NCBI RefSeq assembly: GCF_010731695.1
Contig: NZ_AP022586.1
Coordinates: 1 to 64,000 of the forward strand
DNA length: 64,000 bases
Reading direction: 5' to 3'
DNA from: Mycolicibacterium litorale
GTDB taxonomy: Bacteria; Actinomycetota; Actinomycetes; Mycobacteriales; Mycobacteriaceae
In this document: piece by piece, positions 22,320-31,870 of the stretch
How positions within the stretch are numbered: position 1 is the stretch's first letter
Layout of the letters: each line of letters begins with the position of its first letter
The notes under the pieces: model-generated
Told to the model about the DNA's origin: nothing
Seen by the model: the letters and a program-made list of their open reading frames with translations, nothing else
Databases searched by the model: none
Program-made: the position numbers and the translations under genes

Positions 22320-23576
22320 TCAGCCGACCAGGGTGTCCCCGAGGAAGCGATCCGCACCGGTCACACCGGGCAGCATGAAGAAGAAGCCGCCGCCCACCGG
22401 CAGGATGTACTCCTCGAGCGGTTCGCCCTTGAGTCGTCGCTGCACGGCGAGGAAGCCCTTCTCGAGGCTGCGCTGGTATGACACGAAGGCCAGCCCCTGG
22501 TCGAGCCGACCCGCGCCGTCGAACCCCCGCGAGTACGAAAAGCCGCGCCGCAGAATGAGATTCTGTTCGGACTCGGCGGTGCGGGGGTTGGCCAGCCGGA
22601 TGTGCGCGTTGAGCTTGATGCGCTTGCCGTCCGGGTCTTCGGCGTAGTTGGGATCGTCGAACTCGTCCGTCATCCCGATCGGCGCGCCGCTGACCTTGCG
22701 CCGCCCGAAGATCGCCTCCTGCTCGGCGAGCTGTGTGCGGTCCCAGAATTCGACGAACATCCGGATGATGCGCACCGCCTGATACGAGCCGCCGACGGCC
22801 CATTCCGGCTCGCCGTCGCCGGGCCCCACCCACACGTGGCCATCCATCAGCGCGTCGTCGTCGACGTTCAGGTTCGACGTTCCGTCCTTGAACCCCAGCA
22901 GGTTTCGCGGGGTCGCCGCCTCGGAGACCGGACCGGCTCCGATACCGCGGGCGTACCCGTCCACCATCCACCGCAGCACCAGGTGGCTGCGGGTGCGGCG
23001 CATCAGCTGCCGCAGCGCGAACTGCATGGTGTCGATGTGATCGGCCTCCAGGATGATCGACAGGTCACCGTGCGACAGCTTGGGATCGAGCCGGTCATTG
23101 GCCAGGAACGGCATCGTCTCCAGTTCGCGGGGCTTGCGGTCGGCCAGCCCGAACCGGTCGTCGAACAGCGAGGCGCCCACGCCGACGACGATCGACAGGT
23201 TGTCCGGCGGCGGCTTCTCACCGAGGATCCCGGAGTCGACCGGCGGATAGGCGGGATCGCGCACCTCGGGCGGTCTGCCCGCCATCAGACCGCGGATCTC
23301 GTCGGTCAGCTCGGCCAGCGTCGCCGCGAGTCCGGCCCGGTCCTTCGACAGGACGTTGAAGGAGGCAATCAAGCCCTGCTCCGGAATGGGCACCGCGAAG
23401 ATCCCGGTCTGATGCGCGCCCTCGAACGGCACGAACCGCGACGCGGCCACCGGTGTCGGCGAGGAATCCGAACAACCGGACAACGTGGCGCCGACGCCGA
23501 CCGCCGCACCGGCGCCCAAGGCGCCGGTGACGAACGATCGGCGCGAGACACCTGTCCGCCGCGAACCTCGGGTCAC
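22320..23576 (-). CDS. efeB: Dye-decolourising (DyP) peroxidase EfeB, Tat-exported
   Basis: Haem peroxidase acting outside the membrane with EfeO in iron uptake. The N-terminus has a Tat motif (SRRSFVTGALGAGAAVG) and a Cys after it (LSGCSD), so it may also be lipidated. The catalytic Asp is in GFKDGTSN (near 22880); the proximal haem His is in NAHIRLANPRT and the distal Arg in ILRRGFSYSRG. 418 residues. The GTG start at 23576 overlaps the efeO stop as GTGA. It is convergent with mazG. Confidence 0.93.
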   Translation of the reverse strand: MTRGSRRTGVSRRSFVTGALGAGAAVGVGATLSGCSDSSPTPVAASRFVPFEGAHQTGIFAVPIPEQGLIASFNVLSKDRAGLAATLAELTDEIRGLMAGRPPEVRDPAYPPVDSGILGEKPPPDNLSIVVGVGASLFDDRFGLADRKPRELETMPFLANDRLDPKLSHGDLSIILEADHIDTMQFALRQLMRRTRSHLVLRWMVDGYARGIGAGPVSEAATPRNLLGFKDGTSNLNVDDDALMDGHVWVGPGDGEPEWAVGGSYQAVRIIRMFVEFWDRTQLAEQEAIFGRRKVSGAPIGMTDEFDDPNYAEDPDGKRIKLNAHIRLANPRTAESEQNLILRRGFSYSRGFDGAGRLDQGLAFVSYQRSLEKGFLAVQRRLKGEPLEEYILPVGGGFFFMLPGVTGADRFLGDTLVG

Positions 23577-24493
23577 GTCAGCTTCAGCACTCCCGACACC
23601 TGGGACAGGTTCTCCGACAGGCCGGCCAGCTGCGCCTTCATCTTGTCGATCGTCGCGGGATCGACGGTCACCTCGGGGCAGCGCGGCGACGGGTACGGGT
23701 CGTTCTCGGTGCAGAACAGGACGAAGCCGTCACCGCGGCGCAGTGGCGCGAGGCTGGCGAAGATCTCGGAGAACCCGGCCTCGATCTCACCCAGCAGCGC
23801 GGGATCGGCCTTCACCAGCGCCGGCGACAGGCGGTTGACCGCGGCCTGCGACCCCTCCAGGTTGGCCTGGAAGTCCCACAGGTCGGTCTTGGAGTAGCGG
23901 TCCTCCTCGCCGGTGATCTTGCCTTCGGAGACCTCTTCGATGAGCTCAGCGGCACCGGTCGACACGTCGACGGGCTTCACCTCGACGGACTGCATCTGCT
24001 TCTGCAGCGTTGCGATGTCGGCGTCGAGCTGGTCGGCGAACTGCGCGCCGCCCTCGGTGGTGTTCTGCGAGAACAACAGGTACTCGAGGCGGTGCCACCC
24101 GGTGAACGCCGGGTCGTCGACGCCGGCGAAGTCGTCGACGCGGGCGTCGACCTTGCCGTCGATCTCCTCGACGAGACCGGCCAGCGGCTCGATGCGCTCC
24201 CACGGCAACCGCGACGGTGCGTACGCCTCCTGGGCGGCCTGCAGGTTGTTGGCGCGCACCGCGTCGGTCAGGGTCTTGACGGCTCCGACGAGCTCATTGG
24301 TCTGCTCGACGGCATACGCCTTGTAATCGGCGGCGGCCTTCTCGGCTTCGGGGCTGGGCGTCGCGGCGGCCTCGGCGGAGGTCGTGGTCGCGGAGGTTTC
24401 GGCCTCGCCGCCACTGCCGCTGTCGCTCGAACATCCGGCCAGCACCAAAGCCAGTGCAACGACCGGTATCTGCCAGGCGATTTGCCGTCCCAT
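23573..24493 (-). CDS. efeO: Iron-uptake lipoprotein EfeO (imelysin/M75 family)
   Basis: Periplasm-side iron-binding component. It has a lipoprotein signal (VALALVLAGCSSDSG), then an imelysin domain with the HxxE motif in FTGWHRLEYLLFSQ. 306 residues. The strong ribosome site AAGGAGGT (24497-24504) precedes ATG 24493. No EfeU permease gene is visible here; between EfeO and lpqU there is only the promoter region. Regulation by iron is likely from the IdeR-like box 46 bp upstream. Confidence 0.92.
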   Translation of the reverse strand: MGRQIAWQIPVVALALVLAGCSSDSGSGGEAETSATTTSAEAAATPSPEAEKAAADYKAYAVEQTNELVGAVKTLTDAVRANNLQAAQEAYAPSRLPWERIEPLAGLVEEIDGKVDARVDDFAGVDDPAFTGWHRLEYLLFSQNTTEGGAQFADQLDADIATLQKQMQSVEVKPVDVSTGAAELIEEVSEGKITGEEDRYSKTDLWDFQANLEGSQAAVNRLSPALVKADPALLGEIEAGFSEIFASLAPLRRGDGFVLFCTENDPYPSPRCPEVTVDPATIDKMKAQLAGLSENLSQVSGVLKLT

Positions 24494-24538
24494 CGGACCT
24501 CCTTGATCGGAGCCGAACTCTACCCTGCACTGTCCCCG

Positions 24539-24557
24539 CGAGGGTAGGCATACCTAA
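24539..24557 (-). promoter_or_regulatory. Candidate IdeR iron box for efeOB
   Basis: On the minus strand TTAGGTATGCCTACCCTCG matches the mycobacterial iron-box consensus (TWAGGTWAGSCTWACCTWA) at 15 of 19 positions, including an intact left half. It lies 46-64 bp upstream of the efeO start, where repression by IdeR would be expected for an iron-uptake operon. Confidence 0.65.
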
Positions 24558-24736
24558 AGAATCGGGCTCGCAGCTCCGGCGTCGCGGGCGCACTCCTGGC
24601 GGATCTATACCCTGGAGGCCCGGCTCGTCGTGGGGAAGCGAGGCGTCGCAGCACCGTCGCCACAGCCTGTGAATGGGCCGGTTACGTACCGTCGCATGGG
24701 AGTATGAAAGCGACGACAGTCGGTTGAGGGAGTGCG

Positions 24737-25555
24737 TTGTCTGACGAGGGGAGCGTGTCGACCCGGACGTCGGCCCCGGAAAACGCATCCGGCACCGCCG
24801 GCCGGAGCGACGCGATTTCGGGCCGGATGAAAGGTCGCTTCATGATGGCGGCCGCCGTCATCGTCGCCACGCTCCTGGTACTGGCCTCGAGTTGCTCCTG
24901 GCAGCTGGGCACCCCCATTCCCGAGGGCGTGCCGCCGCCGTCCGGCGATCCCGTCCCCGCCGTCGACACCTACGCCAAGGGCCGTCCCGCGGATGCGCTG
25001 CACGAATGGGCCGCAGAGCGGGCGCCGCGGCTCGGTATCCCGGTGACCGCGCTGGAGGCGTACGCCTATGCCGCCCGCGTCGCCGAGGTGGAGAACCCGG
25101 ACTGCCACCTGTCCTGGACGACGATGGCCGGGATCGGCATGGTGGAGAGCCACCACGGCAACTACCGGGGCGCGATGGTCGCCGCCAACGGCGAGGTCAC
25201 CCCGCCGATCCGCGGTATGCGGCTGGACGGTTCGAGCGGAAACCTCGAGATCCGCGACACCGACGCCGGGGCGCTCGACGGTGACGACGAACTGGACCGC
25301 GCGATGGGGCCCATGCAGTTCATCCCGGAGACGTGGCGGCTGTACGGCGTGGACGCCAACGGTGACGGCAAGGCCCATCCGGACAACATCGACGACGCGG
25401 CGCTGTCGGCGGCCGGATACCTCTGCTACACCGGCAAGGATCTGTCCACACCGCGTGGCTGGATGAACGCGCTGCGTGCCTACAACTACTCCGAGCAGTA
25501 CGCCCGCACCGTGCGTGACTGGGCGACCGCGTACGCCGAGGGCCGCCGCCTGTAA
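24737..25555 (+). CDS. lpqU: Lipoprotein LpqU, lytic-transglycosylase-like
   Basis: Predicted cell-wall transglycosylase. A hydrophobic signal (FMMAAAVIVATLLVLASSC) ends in a lipobox Cys. The SLT-type core has GIGMVESHHGNYRGA (catalytic Glu), MGPMQFIPETWRLYG and VDANGDGKAHPDNIDDAALSA. 272 residues. TTG 24737 is preferred because GAGGGAG lies at 24726-24732; an internal ATG at 24827, just before the signal segment, is the alternative. It is in the usual place upstream of eno. Confidence 0.85.
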   Translation: MSDEGSVSTRTSAPENASGTAGRSDAISGRMKGRFMMAAAVIVATLLVLASSCSWQLGTPIPEGVPPPSGDPVPAVDTYAKGRPADALHEWAAERAPRLGIPVTALEAYAYAARVAEVENPDCHLSWTTMAGIGMVESHHGNYRGAMVAANGEVTPPIRGMRLDGSSGNLEIRDTDAGALDGDDELDRAMGPMQFIPETWRLYGVDANGDGKAHPDNIDDAALSAAGYLCYTGKDLSTPRGWMNALRAYNYSEQYARTVRDWATAYAEGRRL

Positions 25556-26941
<1,386 letters not shown>

Positions 26942-26944
26942 CTC

Positions 26945-27625
26945 GTGCCCGAATCGAAGCGGCCCGATCCGAAGCGTCGGTCCCCGGCCTCCCGGCCGGG
27001 TAAACCCGGCGGCGCGAATCGGGGCCGCCCGAAGGGTACGTCCACACCTCGGCGCGAGCCCCGCGCCATCGAGGCCCGGCCGGCGTCGGAACAGCAGGAG
27101 ACCGAATCGGTCGGCCACGCGATCGTGCGCCGGGCCGAACGGCTGGCCGAGGAGCAGTCCGAGCAGCGGTTCGGGTCGGCGGCGCGGCGCGCGGCGATTT
27201 TGGCCGCGGTGGTGTGCGTGCTGACGTTGACGATCGCCGGGCCGGTGCGGACGTACTTCTCGCAGCGCACCGAGATGAAGCAGCTCAAAGCCACCGAGGA
27301 GCAGTTGCGTGAGCAGATCGCCGAACTCGAGCAGCAGAAGGTGAAGCTGGCCGACCCCGTGTTCATCGCCGCGCAGGCACGTGAGCGGCTCGGTTTCGTG
27401 ATGCCCGGGGACATCCCGTTCCAGGTGCAGCTGCCCCCGGGTGCGGTGGCGCCCGGTGCCGGCCCGACACCTCAGGAGCAGATCACCCCGTCCGGGCAGC
27501 CCTGGTACACCTCGCTGTGGCACACCATCGCCGACGAACCGCACGGGGCCACGCCCGCCGTCCCGCCGGAGGCGCCACCGGGGTCGCCGCCGCCGCCCGC
27601 TCCGCCCCCGCCGCCCGGTGGTTGA
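26945..27625 (+). CDS. FtsB/DivIC-type septum formation initiator (Rv1024-like)
   Basis: 226-residue single-pass membrane protein. A charged, Pro/Arg-rich cytoplasmic part (about 1-80) precedes one membrane segment (AAILAAVVCVLTLTIAGPV), then a coiled coil (RTEMKQLKATEEQLREQIAE) and the conserved DPVFIAAQARERLGFVMPGD. The tail is Pro-rich with PPPP runs. FtsB proteins bridge FtsL and FtsQ at the division site. Its stop overlaps the DUF501 gene by 8 bp. Confidence 0.88.
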   Translation: MPESKRPDPKRRSPASRPGKPGGANRGRPKGTSTPRREPRAIEARPASEQQETESVGHAIVRRAERLAEEQSEQRFGSAARRAAILAAVVCVLTLTIAGPVRTYFSQRTEMKQLKATEEQLREQIAELEQQKVKLADPVFIAAQARERLGFVMPGDIPFQVQLPPGAVAPGAGPTPQEQITPSGQPWYTSLWHTIADEPHGATPAVPPEAPPGSPPPPAPPPPPGG

Positions 27626-28115
27626 GCGCAGCGATCTGGACGCCGTCGCGCGGCAGTTGGGCCGCGAGCCGCGTGGTGTCCTGGAGATCGCCTACCGCTG
27701 CCCCAACGGTGAGCCCGGCGTCGTCAAGACCGCGCCGCGGCTGCCCGACGGCACCCCGTTTCCGACGCTGTACTACCTCACGCATCCGGCGCTGACCGCG
27801 GCGGCGAGCCGGCTGGAATCCGAGGGTCTGATGCGGGACATGACCCAAAGACTCTCGCAGGACAGCGAATTGGCTGATGCCTACCGGCGGGCGCACGAGT
27901 CGTATCTGGCCGAGCGCGATGCGATCGAACCGCTGGGGACCACGTTCACCGGCGGCGGGATGCCGGATCGGGTGAAGTGTCTGCACGTGCTGATCGCCCA
28001 TGCGCTGGCGAAGGGGCCGGGCGTGAATCCGTTCGGTGACGAGGCGTTGGCGATCCTGGCTGCCGAACCGGGTATGCGGGGGATTCTGGACGAGGCGAAG
28101 TGGAGCGCGAATTGA
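27618..28115 (+). CDS. DUF501 family protein (Rv1025-like)
   Basis: 165 residues starting at GTG 27618. The family core REPRGVLEIAYRCPNGEPGVV and PFPTLYYLTHPAL ... VKCLHVLIAHALAKGPGVNPFGDEAL is clear. Its function is unknown. The order eno-ftsB-DUF501-ppx is conserved in actinobacteria, and the overlaps suggest one operon. The last codons lie in a 22-bp direct repeat shared with the ppx start. Confidence 0.85.
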   Translation: MVERSDLDAVARQLGREPRGVLEIAYRCPNGEPGVVKTAPRLPDGTPFPTLYYLTHPALTAAASRLESEGLMRDMTQRLSQDSELADAYRRAHESYLAERDAIEPLGTTFTGGGMPDRVKCLHVLIAHALAKGPGVNPFGDEALAILAAEPGMRGILDEAKWSAN

Positions 28116-28150
28116 CGGCCGGCGCGGAGCGAAGTGGAGCGCGAATTGAC
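28095..28150 (+). repeat. 22-bp direct repeat spanning the DUF501-ppx junction
   Basis: A perfect 22-bp sequence occurs at 28095-28116 and again at 28129-28150 (34-bp period). The first copy carries the DUF501 stop codon and the second carries the GTG used as the start of the exopolyphosphatase gene. This looks like a small tandem duplication that moved the ribosome-loading region. Confidence 0.85.
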
Positions 28151-29096
28151 TAGGGTGGCAGCGGTCGACTGCGGGACCAACTCGATCCGGTTGTTGATCG
28201 CCGACGAGGCCGACGGCAGGCTGACCGATGTGCACCGCGAGATGCGCATCGTGCGGCTGGGCCAGGGTGTCGACGCCACCGGTGAGTTCGCGCCGGATGC
28301 GCTGGCGCGCACCAGGGCCGCGCTCACCGATTACGCGGAGTTGATGCGCGTCCACGAGGTGGCGAAGGTGCGGATGGTGGCGACGTCGGCCGCCCGCGAC
28401 GTCGCCAACCGCGACGCGTTCTTCCAGATGACCGCCGAGGTGCTGGGCGGTGTGGTCGAGGGGGCGGTTGCCGAGGTCATCAGCGGCACCGAGGAGGCCT
28501 CGTTGTCGTTCCGCGGGGCGGTCGGCGACCTCGATCCGGCGGACGGGCCGTTCGTGGTGGTCGATCTGGGCGGCGGGTCGACGGAAGTCGTGGTGGGGTC
28601 GGGCCGCCCCGAAGACGGCGTCGATGCGAGTTTCTCGGCCGACATCGGCTGCGTGCGGTTGACCGAGCGGTGCCTGCATTCGGATCCGCCGACCGCCGAC
28701 GAGGTCGCCGCGGCGCGGGAGGTCATCCGCGGCGCGCTCGACGAGGCGCTGCGCCACGTCCCGGTGCAGGGTGTGCGCACCTGGGTCGGTGTGGCGGGCA
28801 CGATGACGACGCTGGCGGCACTGGCGCACCGGATGACGACGTACGACTCCGACGCGATCCACCTGTCGCGCACTGGCTTTCGCGCATTGCTGGACGTGTG
28901 TGAGGAGCTCATCGCGATGACGCGCCAGCAGCGGGCGGTGCTGGGGCCGATGCACGAGGGCCGCGTCGACGTCATCGGTGGCGGCGCGATCATCGTCGAG
29001 GAGTTGGCGCGCGAACTGCGGGACCGGGCCGGCATCGACGAACTGGTGGTCAGCGAGCACGACATCCTCGACGGGATCGCCCTGTCGATCGCCTAG
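28134..29096 (+). CDS. Exopolyphosphatase / Ppx-GppA phosphatase (Rv1026-like)
   Basis: Hydrolyses polyphosphate and/or pppGpp. 320 residues with the ASKHA-fold motifs VAAVDCGTNSIRLLIAD (phosphate 1) and FVVVDLGGGSTEVVVG (phosphate 2), and GVAGTMTTLAAL near residue 220. The start is ambiguous: GTG 28134 lies in a duplicated segment, and TTG 28146 and GTG 28155 are in frame. Its TAG overlaps the stop of the convergent radical-SAM gene within CTAG. Confidence 0.88.
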   Translation: MERELTRVAAVDCGTNSIRLLIADEADGRLTDVHREMRIVRLGQGVDATGEFAPDALARTRAALTDYAELMRVHEVAKVRMVATSAARDVANRDAFFQMTAEVLGGVVEGAVAEVISGTEEASLSFRGAVGDLDPADGPFVVVDLGGGSTEVVVGSGRPEDGVDASFSADIGCVRLTERCLHSDPPTADEVAAAREVIRGALDEALRHVPVQGVRTWVGVAGTMTTLAALAHRMTTYDSDAIHLSRTGFRALLDVCEELIAMTRQQRAVLGPMHEGRVDVIGGGAIIVEELARELRDRAGIDELVVSEHDILDGIALSIA

Positions 29097-30646
29097 ATCG
29101 CGACGATCGGCAGCGCGGCTCCCGCCGTCGCCGAGAGGCGTTGCCGGGCAAGGGCGGGCCATGCCTGCACCGCACAGAACGGTGCGCACTGGTCCTGATC
29201 GCTGCGGGTGCCCACGTGCACGCAGCACTGCACGAGTCGTTCCTCGATCATCGTCGACATGTCCATGAACGGTTTGACGGTGATGCGGACGACGCGTTCG
29301 CCGAGCAGTCGGCGGACCTTGCGCCGGCGTCCCGGCAGCGCGGACGAGGCCAGCGTCAGCAGCGTGGACATGCCGAGATCGCATGTCTGGCAGATGATCT
29401 GCCAGATGTCGCCGATCTGCGGATGTGACAGCGAGGACTGTTCGGACAGCAGGCCGAGCAGCGATTCCTGCACGGCCACCCGCAGCTGCCTGGGGATCTC
29501 GGAGTCGGCGATGCGGTTGGACACCAGGCCGAGTTTCTCCTTGAGGTTCTCGTGCCCGATGAGCGCGACCAGGGAGCGCCACTGATCGCTGTCGTCGCGG
29601 ATGAGATAGCCGACCGAGCAGCAGTGCGGATGCGAACACGGCAGCGCGGTCAGGTCGCGCCACGTGACCGCACCGCCGGTCTGCGGCCCGAGCCGGTCGA
29701 GCACCCCGGTGTGGGTGAGCCGGTGCAGCGGGTCGATGTCACCGGATCTGCCGGACCCGAACTGCGGCTGGATGGTCAGGCCGCCGACGTACGGGGTGTC
29801 CAGCGCGAGCCGGACCATCTGGCCGATCTCGTCGTCGTTGACGCCCAGCGCCGTGGTCATGACGAGGGTGGTGAAGATCTCTCGTTCCGACAGGCGTTGC
29901 AGCGCCGCGGCTTTGATGCGGCGCAGATCGCCGCCGCGGTGGTGCCGCTGCGCCGCCTCGGACAGGCCGTCGTACTGCAGGTAGACCTCGACTCGCTCCC
30001 GGTGGGCGGTCAGCAGGTCAAGCAGCGCGTCGTCGGTGGCGATGCGGACGCCGTTGGTGTTGACCAGGATCCGGGTGATCGGCCGGTCGCGCAGCCCTGC
30101 CAGCAGGTCGGTCAGCCGGGGATGCAGGGTCGGCTCGCCGCCGCTGAGCATGACCACGTCGAGGCGGCCGTTCTCACGGCGCAGGCGCTGGTCGACGTTG
30201 GCGAGGATGTCCGTGACGGGCACCACGTTGCGCAGTTCGGGTGAGGAGTCGGTGAAGCAGGTGGGGCAGCGCAGGTTGCAGGTGTCGGAGATGTCCTGCA
30301 GCAGGATGCAGGTGTGCTGGGTCTGCATCTCGGGCAGGCCGCGCAGGTACGCCTGGGGGACCGGATCGAAGTTGCCCGCGACGTCGGGAATGTGGGTCTT
30401 CGTCGGGGCCGTCCATTCCTCGAGGTAGGACAGGATCTCGGGAACCTCGTCGTAGAGCGTGCGCACCAGACCGTGGGTGCGGCAGCCGCGTTCCAGCCAG
30501 ATGTGGCCGTCGCGTTCGACGAGGCGGCCGCTGAGCCGTTCGACCTCGGCCAGCGGCCGCTCGGGTGCCTCGTCGTGGCAGCGGGGGCAGTAGGCGGTGA
30601 CATAGCGGTGCAGCCGGTCACCGCGCAGGCCCATCCCGGCCGTCAT
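29093..30646 (-). CDS. Radical-SAM protein of the tetraether-synthase-like (Tes/MJ0619) group
   Basis: 517 residues. The cluster motif CNLRCPTC (C123, C127, C130; CxxxCxxC) is preceded by an N-terminal Cys module (CPRC at 20-23, CRTHG at 54-58) of the kind seen in the Tes/MJ0619 radical-SAM group. It is followed by SGGEPTLHPRLTDLL (SAM binding) and a Cys-rich stretch (LPCSHPHCCSVGYL) that probably holds extra clusters. Archaeal relatives join lipid tails; the reaction here is unknown. ATG 30646 overlaps the DUF4190 stop as ATGA. With the Lgt-like gene upstream, a membrane-lipid substrate is the best guess. Confidence 0.8.
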   Translation of the reverse strand: MTAGMGLRGDRLHRYVTAYCPRCHDEAPERPLAEVERLSGRLVERDGHIWLERGCRTHGLVRTLYDEVPEILSYLEEWTAPTKTHIPDVAGNFDPVPQAYLRGLPEMQTQHTCILLQDISDTCNLRCPTCFTDSSPELRNVVPVTDILANVDQRLRRENGRLDVVMLSGGEPTLHPRLTDLLAGLRDRPITRILVNTNGVRIATDDALLDLLTAHRERVEVYLQYDGLSEAAQRHHRGGDLRRIKAAALQRLSEREIFTTLVMTTALGVNDDEIGQMVRLALDTPYVGGLTIQPQFGSGRSGDIDPLHRLTHTGVLDRLGPQTGGAVTWRDLTALPCSHPHCCSVGYLIRDDSDQWRSLVALIGHENLKEKLGLVSNRIADSEIPRQLRVAVQESLLGLLSEQSSLSHPQIGDIWQIICQTCDLGMSTLLTLASSALPGRRRKVRRLLGERVVRITVKPFMDMSTMIEERLVQCCVHVGTRSDQDQCAPFCAVQAWPALARQRLSATAGAALPIVAI

Positions 30647-31005
30647 AGGTTGTACAGCGCTGGGTTGATGCCGGTGCAGAAGCCGACGGTGACCAGTGAC
30701 GTCAGGGCCCAGCCGACCATCAGGCCGAGGCCGATGCCCTTGGCCTGCGGGTTGCGCACCGCGAGCAGGGCGGCGCCGCCGCCGAAGGCGATGAGCGCCA
30801 ACATGACCGCGGCCGCCCCGAGGATGACGTTCGCCGAATCCGTGGAGTTGCCGGCGATGATGAAGGCCAGGAACCCGAGCAGCGAGTTGAGCGCGATGTA
30901 GACGGGTGCGCCGACGAACACCATGCCGATCGAGATCTTCTTCGGGGGCTGCGGCGGTGGATAGCCGTAGCCGCCGTGGTACGGCGGACCTGGCGGAGTG
31001 GTCAT
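30643..31005 (-). CDS. DUF4190-like small membrane protein
   Basis: 120 residues: a Pro/Gly/Tyr-rich cytoplasmic start (MTTPPGPPYHGGYGYPPPQ) and about three membrane segments (MVFVGAPVYIALNSLLGFLA, ILGAAAVMLALIAFGGGAAL, LGLMVGWALTSLVTVGF). It is joined by ATGA overlaps both to the Lgt-like gene upstream and to the radical-SAM gene downstream, so it is probably an accessory or scaffold of that pathway. Confidence 0.75.
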   Translation of the reverse strand: MTTPPGPPYHGGYGYPPPQPPKKISIGMVFVGAPVYIALNSLLGFLAFIIAGNSTDSANVILGAAAVMLALIAFGGGAALLAVRNPQAKGIGLGLMVGWALTSLVTVGFCTGINPALYNL

Positions 31006-31787
31006 GCGCGCGCTTCCTGCTGGTGGGCTGCCGAGCGATAGTAACCACGTCGGTGGCCGTACCACAGTCGAATACCGATGAGGAGCAGTGACGGCAGCAG
31101 GAACCATTGCGGCCGAGTGAGATCGAGCCACACGGTTTCGTTCGCCCGGGTGAACTCGACGAGGAAGCGGAAGGCGGCGTAGGCGGCGATGTAGAGCACG
31201 AAGAGCTCGCCGGGGCGGTGGATCCGGTCGCGCAACCACAGCAGGACCGCGAAAGCGGCGAGCTGGAAAGCGATTTCGTAGAGGAACGAGGGGTGCATGG
31301 CCTGTCCGCTGAGGCAGCCGGCACAGTCCGGTGTGGTGGCCGGCGCGTGGACACCCCAGGGCAGCGAGGTCGGGCGGCCGGGTGCTTCGGTCAGGTGGCA
31401 GCCGATGCGGCCGACCGCGATGCCCAGCGCGACGGCGGGCGCGAACAGGTCGCCGGTTTTACCGCGGTAGCCGCCGATCCGTTTGGCGACAAGGACTCCG
31501 AGATACGCGCCGAGGAGGCCGCCGAGGATGCTGCGGGAACCGAACTCCCACGCTTCGGCGATGCTGGGGTTCGCGGTCGGGTCGAGGTGGCGCGCCCAGC
31601 CGGAGAGCCGCATGCCGATGGCCCCGCCGACGAGGGCGCCGGCCGCGGCGACGACCGACTGCTCGTTGACCGCACCCCGGCGACGGGCCTCGGCGACGAA
31701 GACGACGAGTGCCGCGAGGACCCCGAGGCCGACGAACACGCCGTGCACCGGCACCGCGACGGGGCCGAGGTGCCACTCGGGGGTCAT
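31002..31787 (-). CDS. Prolipoprotein diacylglyceryl transferase-like membrane enzyme (Lgt paralogue)
   Basis: 261 residues with seven predicted membrane segments. The Lgt signature is recognisable as GRIGCHLTEAPGRPTSLPWGV: the Arg of GRIG and GRPT-LPWGV are kept, but the Asn usual after GRIG is Cys and the following loop differs. The second conserved Arg is in FRFLVEFTRANE. This suggests a divergent transferase that still binds a phosphatidylglycerol-like lipid. It is the first gene of a coupled three-gene operon with a DUF4190 and a radical-SAM gene, unlike the housekeeping lgt, which lies elsewhere in mycobacteria. Confidence 0.75.
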   Translation of the reverse strand: MTPEWHLGPVAVPVHGVFVGLGVLAALVVFVAEARRRGAVNEQSVVAAAGALVGGAIGMRLSGWARHLDPTANPSIAEAWEFGSRSILGGLLGAYLGVLVAKRIGGYRGKTGDLFAPAVALGIAVGRIGCHLTEAPGRPTSLPWGVHAPATTPDCAGCLSGQAMHPSFLYEIAFQLAAFAVLLWLRDRIHRPGELFVLYIAAYAAFRFLVEFTRANETVWLDLTRPQWFLLPSLLLIGIRLWYGHRRGYYRSAAHQQEARA

Positions 31788-31830
31788 CGGCGGAATGTAG
31801 CCGCCGGCTCACTCGGTGTGCAATGCCCTA

Positions 31831-31870
31831 GACGCCACTAGGACGCCACTAGGACGCCACTAGGACGCCA
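31831..31870. repeat. 11-bp tandem repeat at the end of the ZIP transporter gene
   Basis: GACGCCACTAG occurs three times in a row (31831-31841, 31842-31852, 31853-31863) and is followed by a partial fourth copy (GACGCCA). Each unit brings a TAG on the minus strand in a different frame. The ZIP gene ends inside the last full unit. Copy number may vary between strains. Confidence 0.9.

Noticed and set aside
31831..31870. Tandem repeat as a CRISPR array
   Set aside because: Units are 11 bp and contiguous with no spacers; no cas genes are present in the window.
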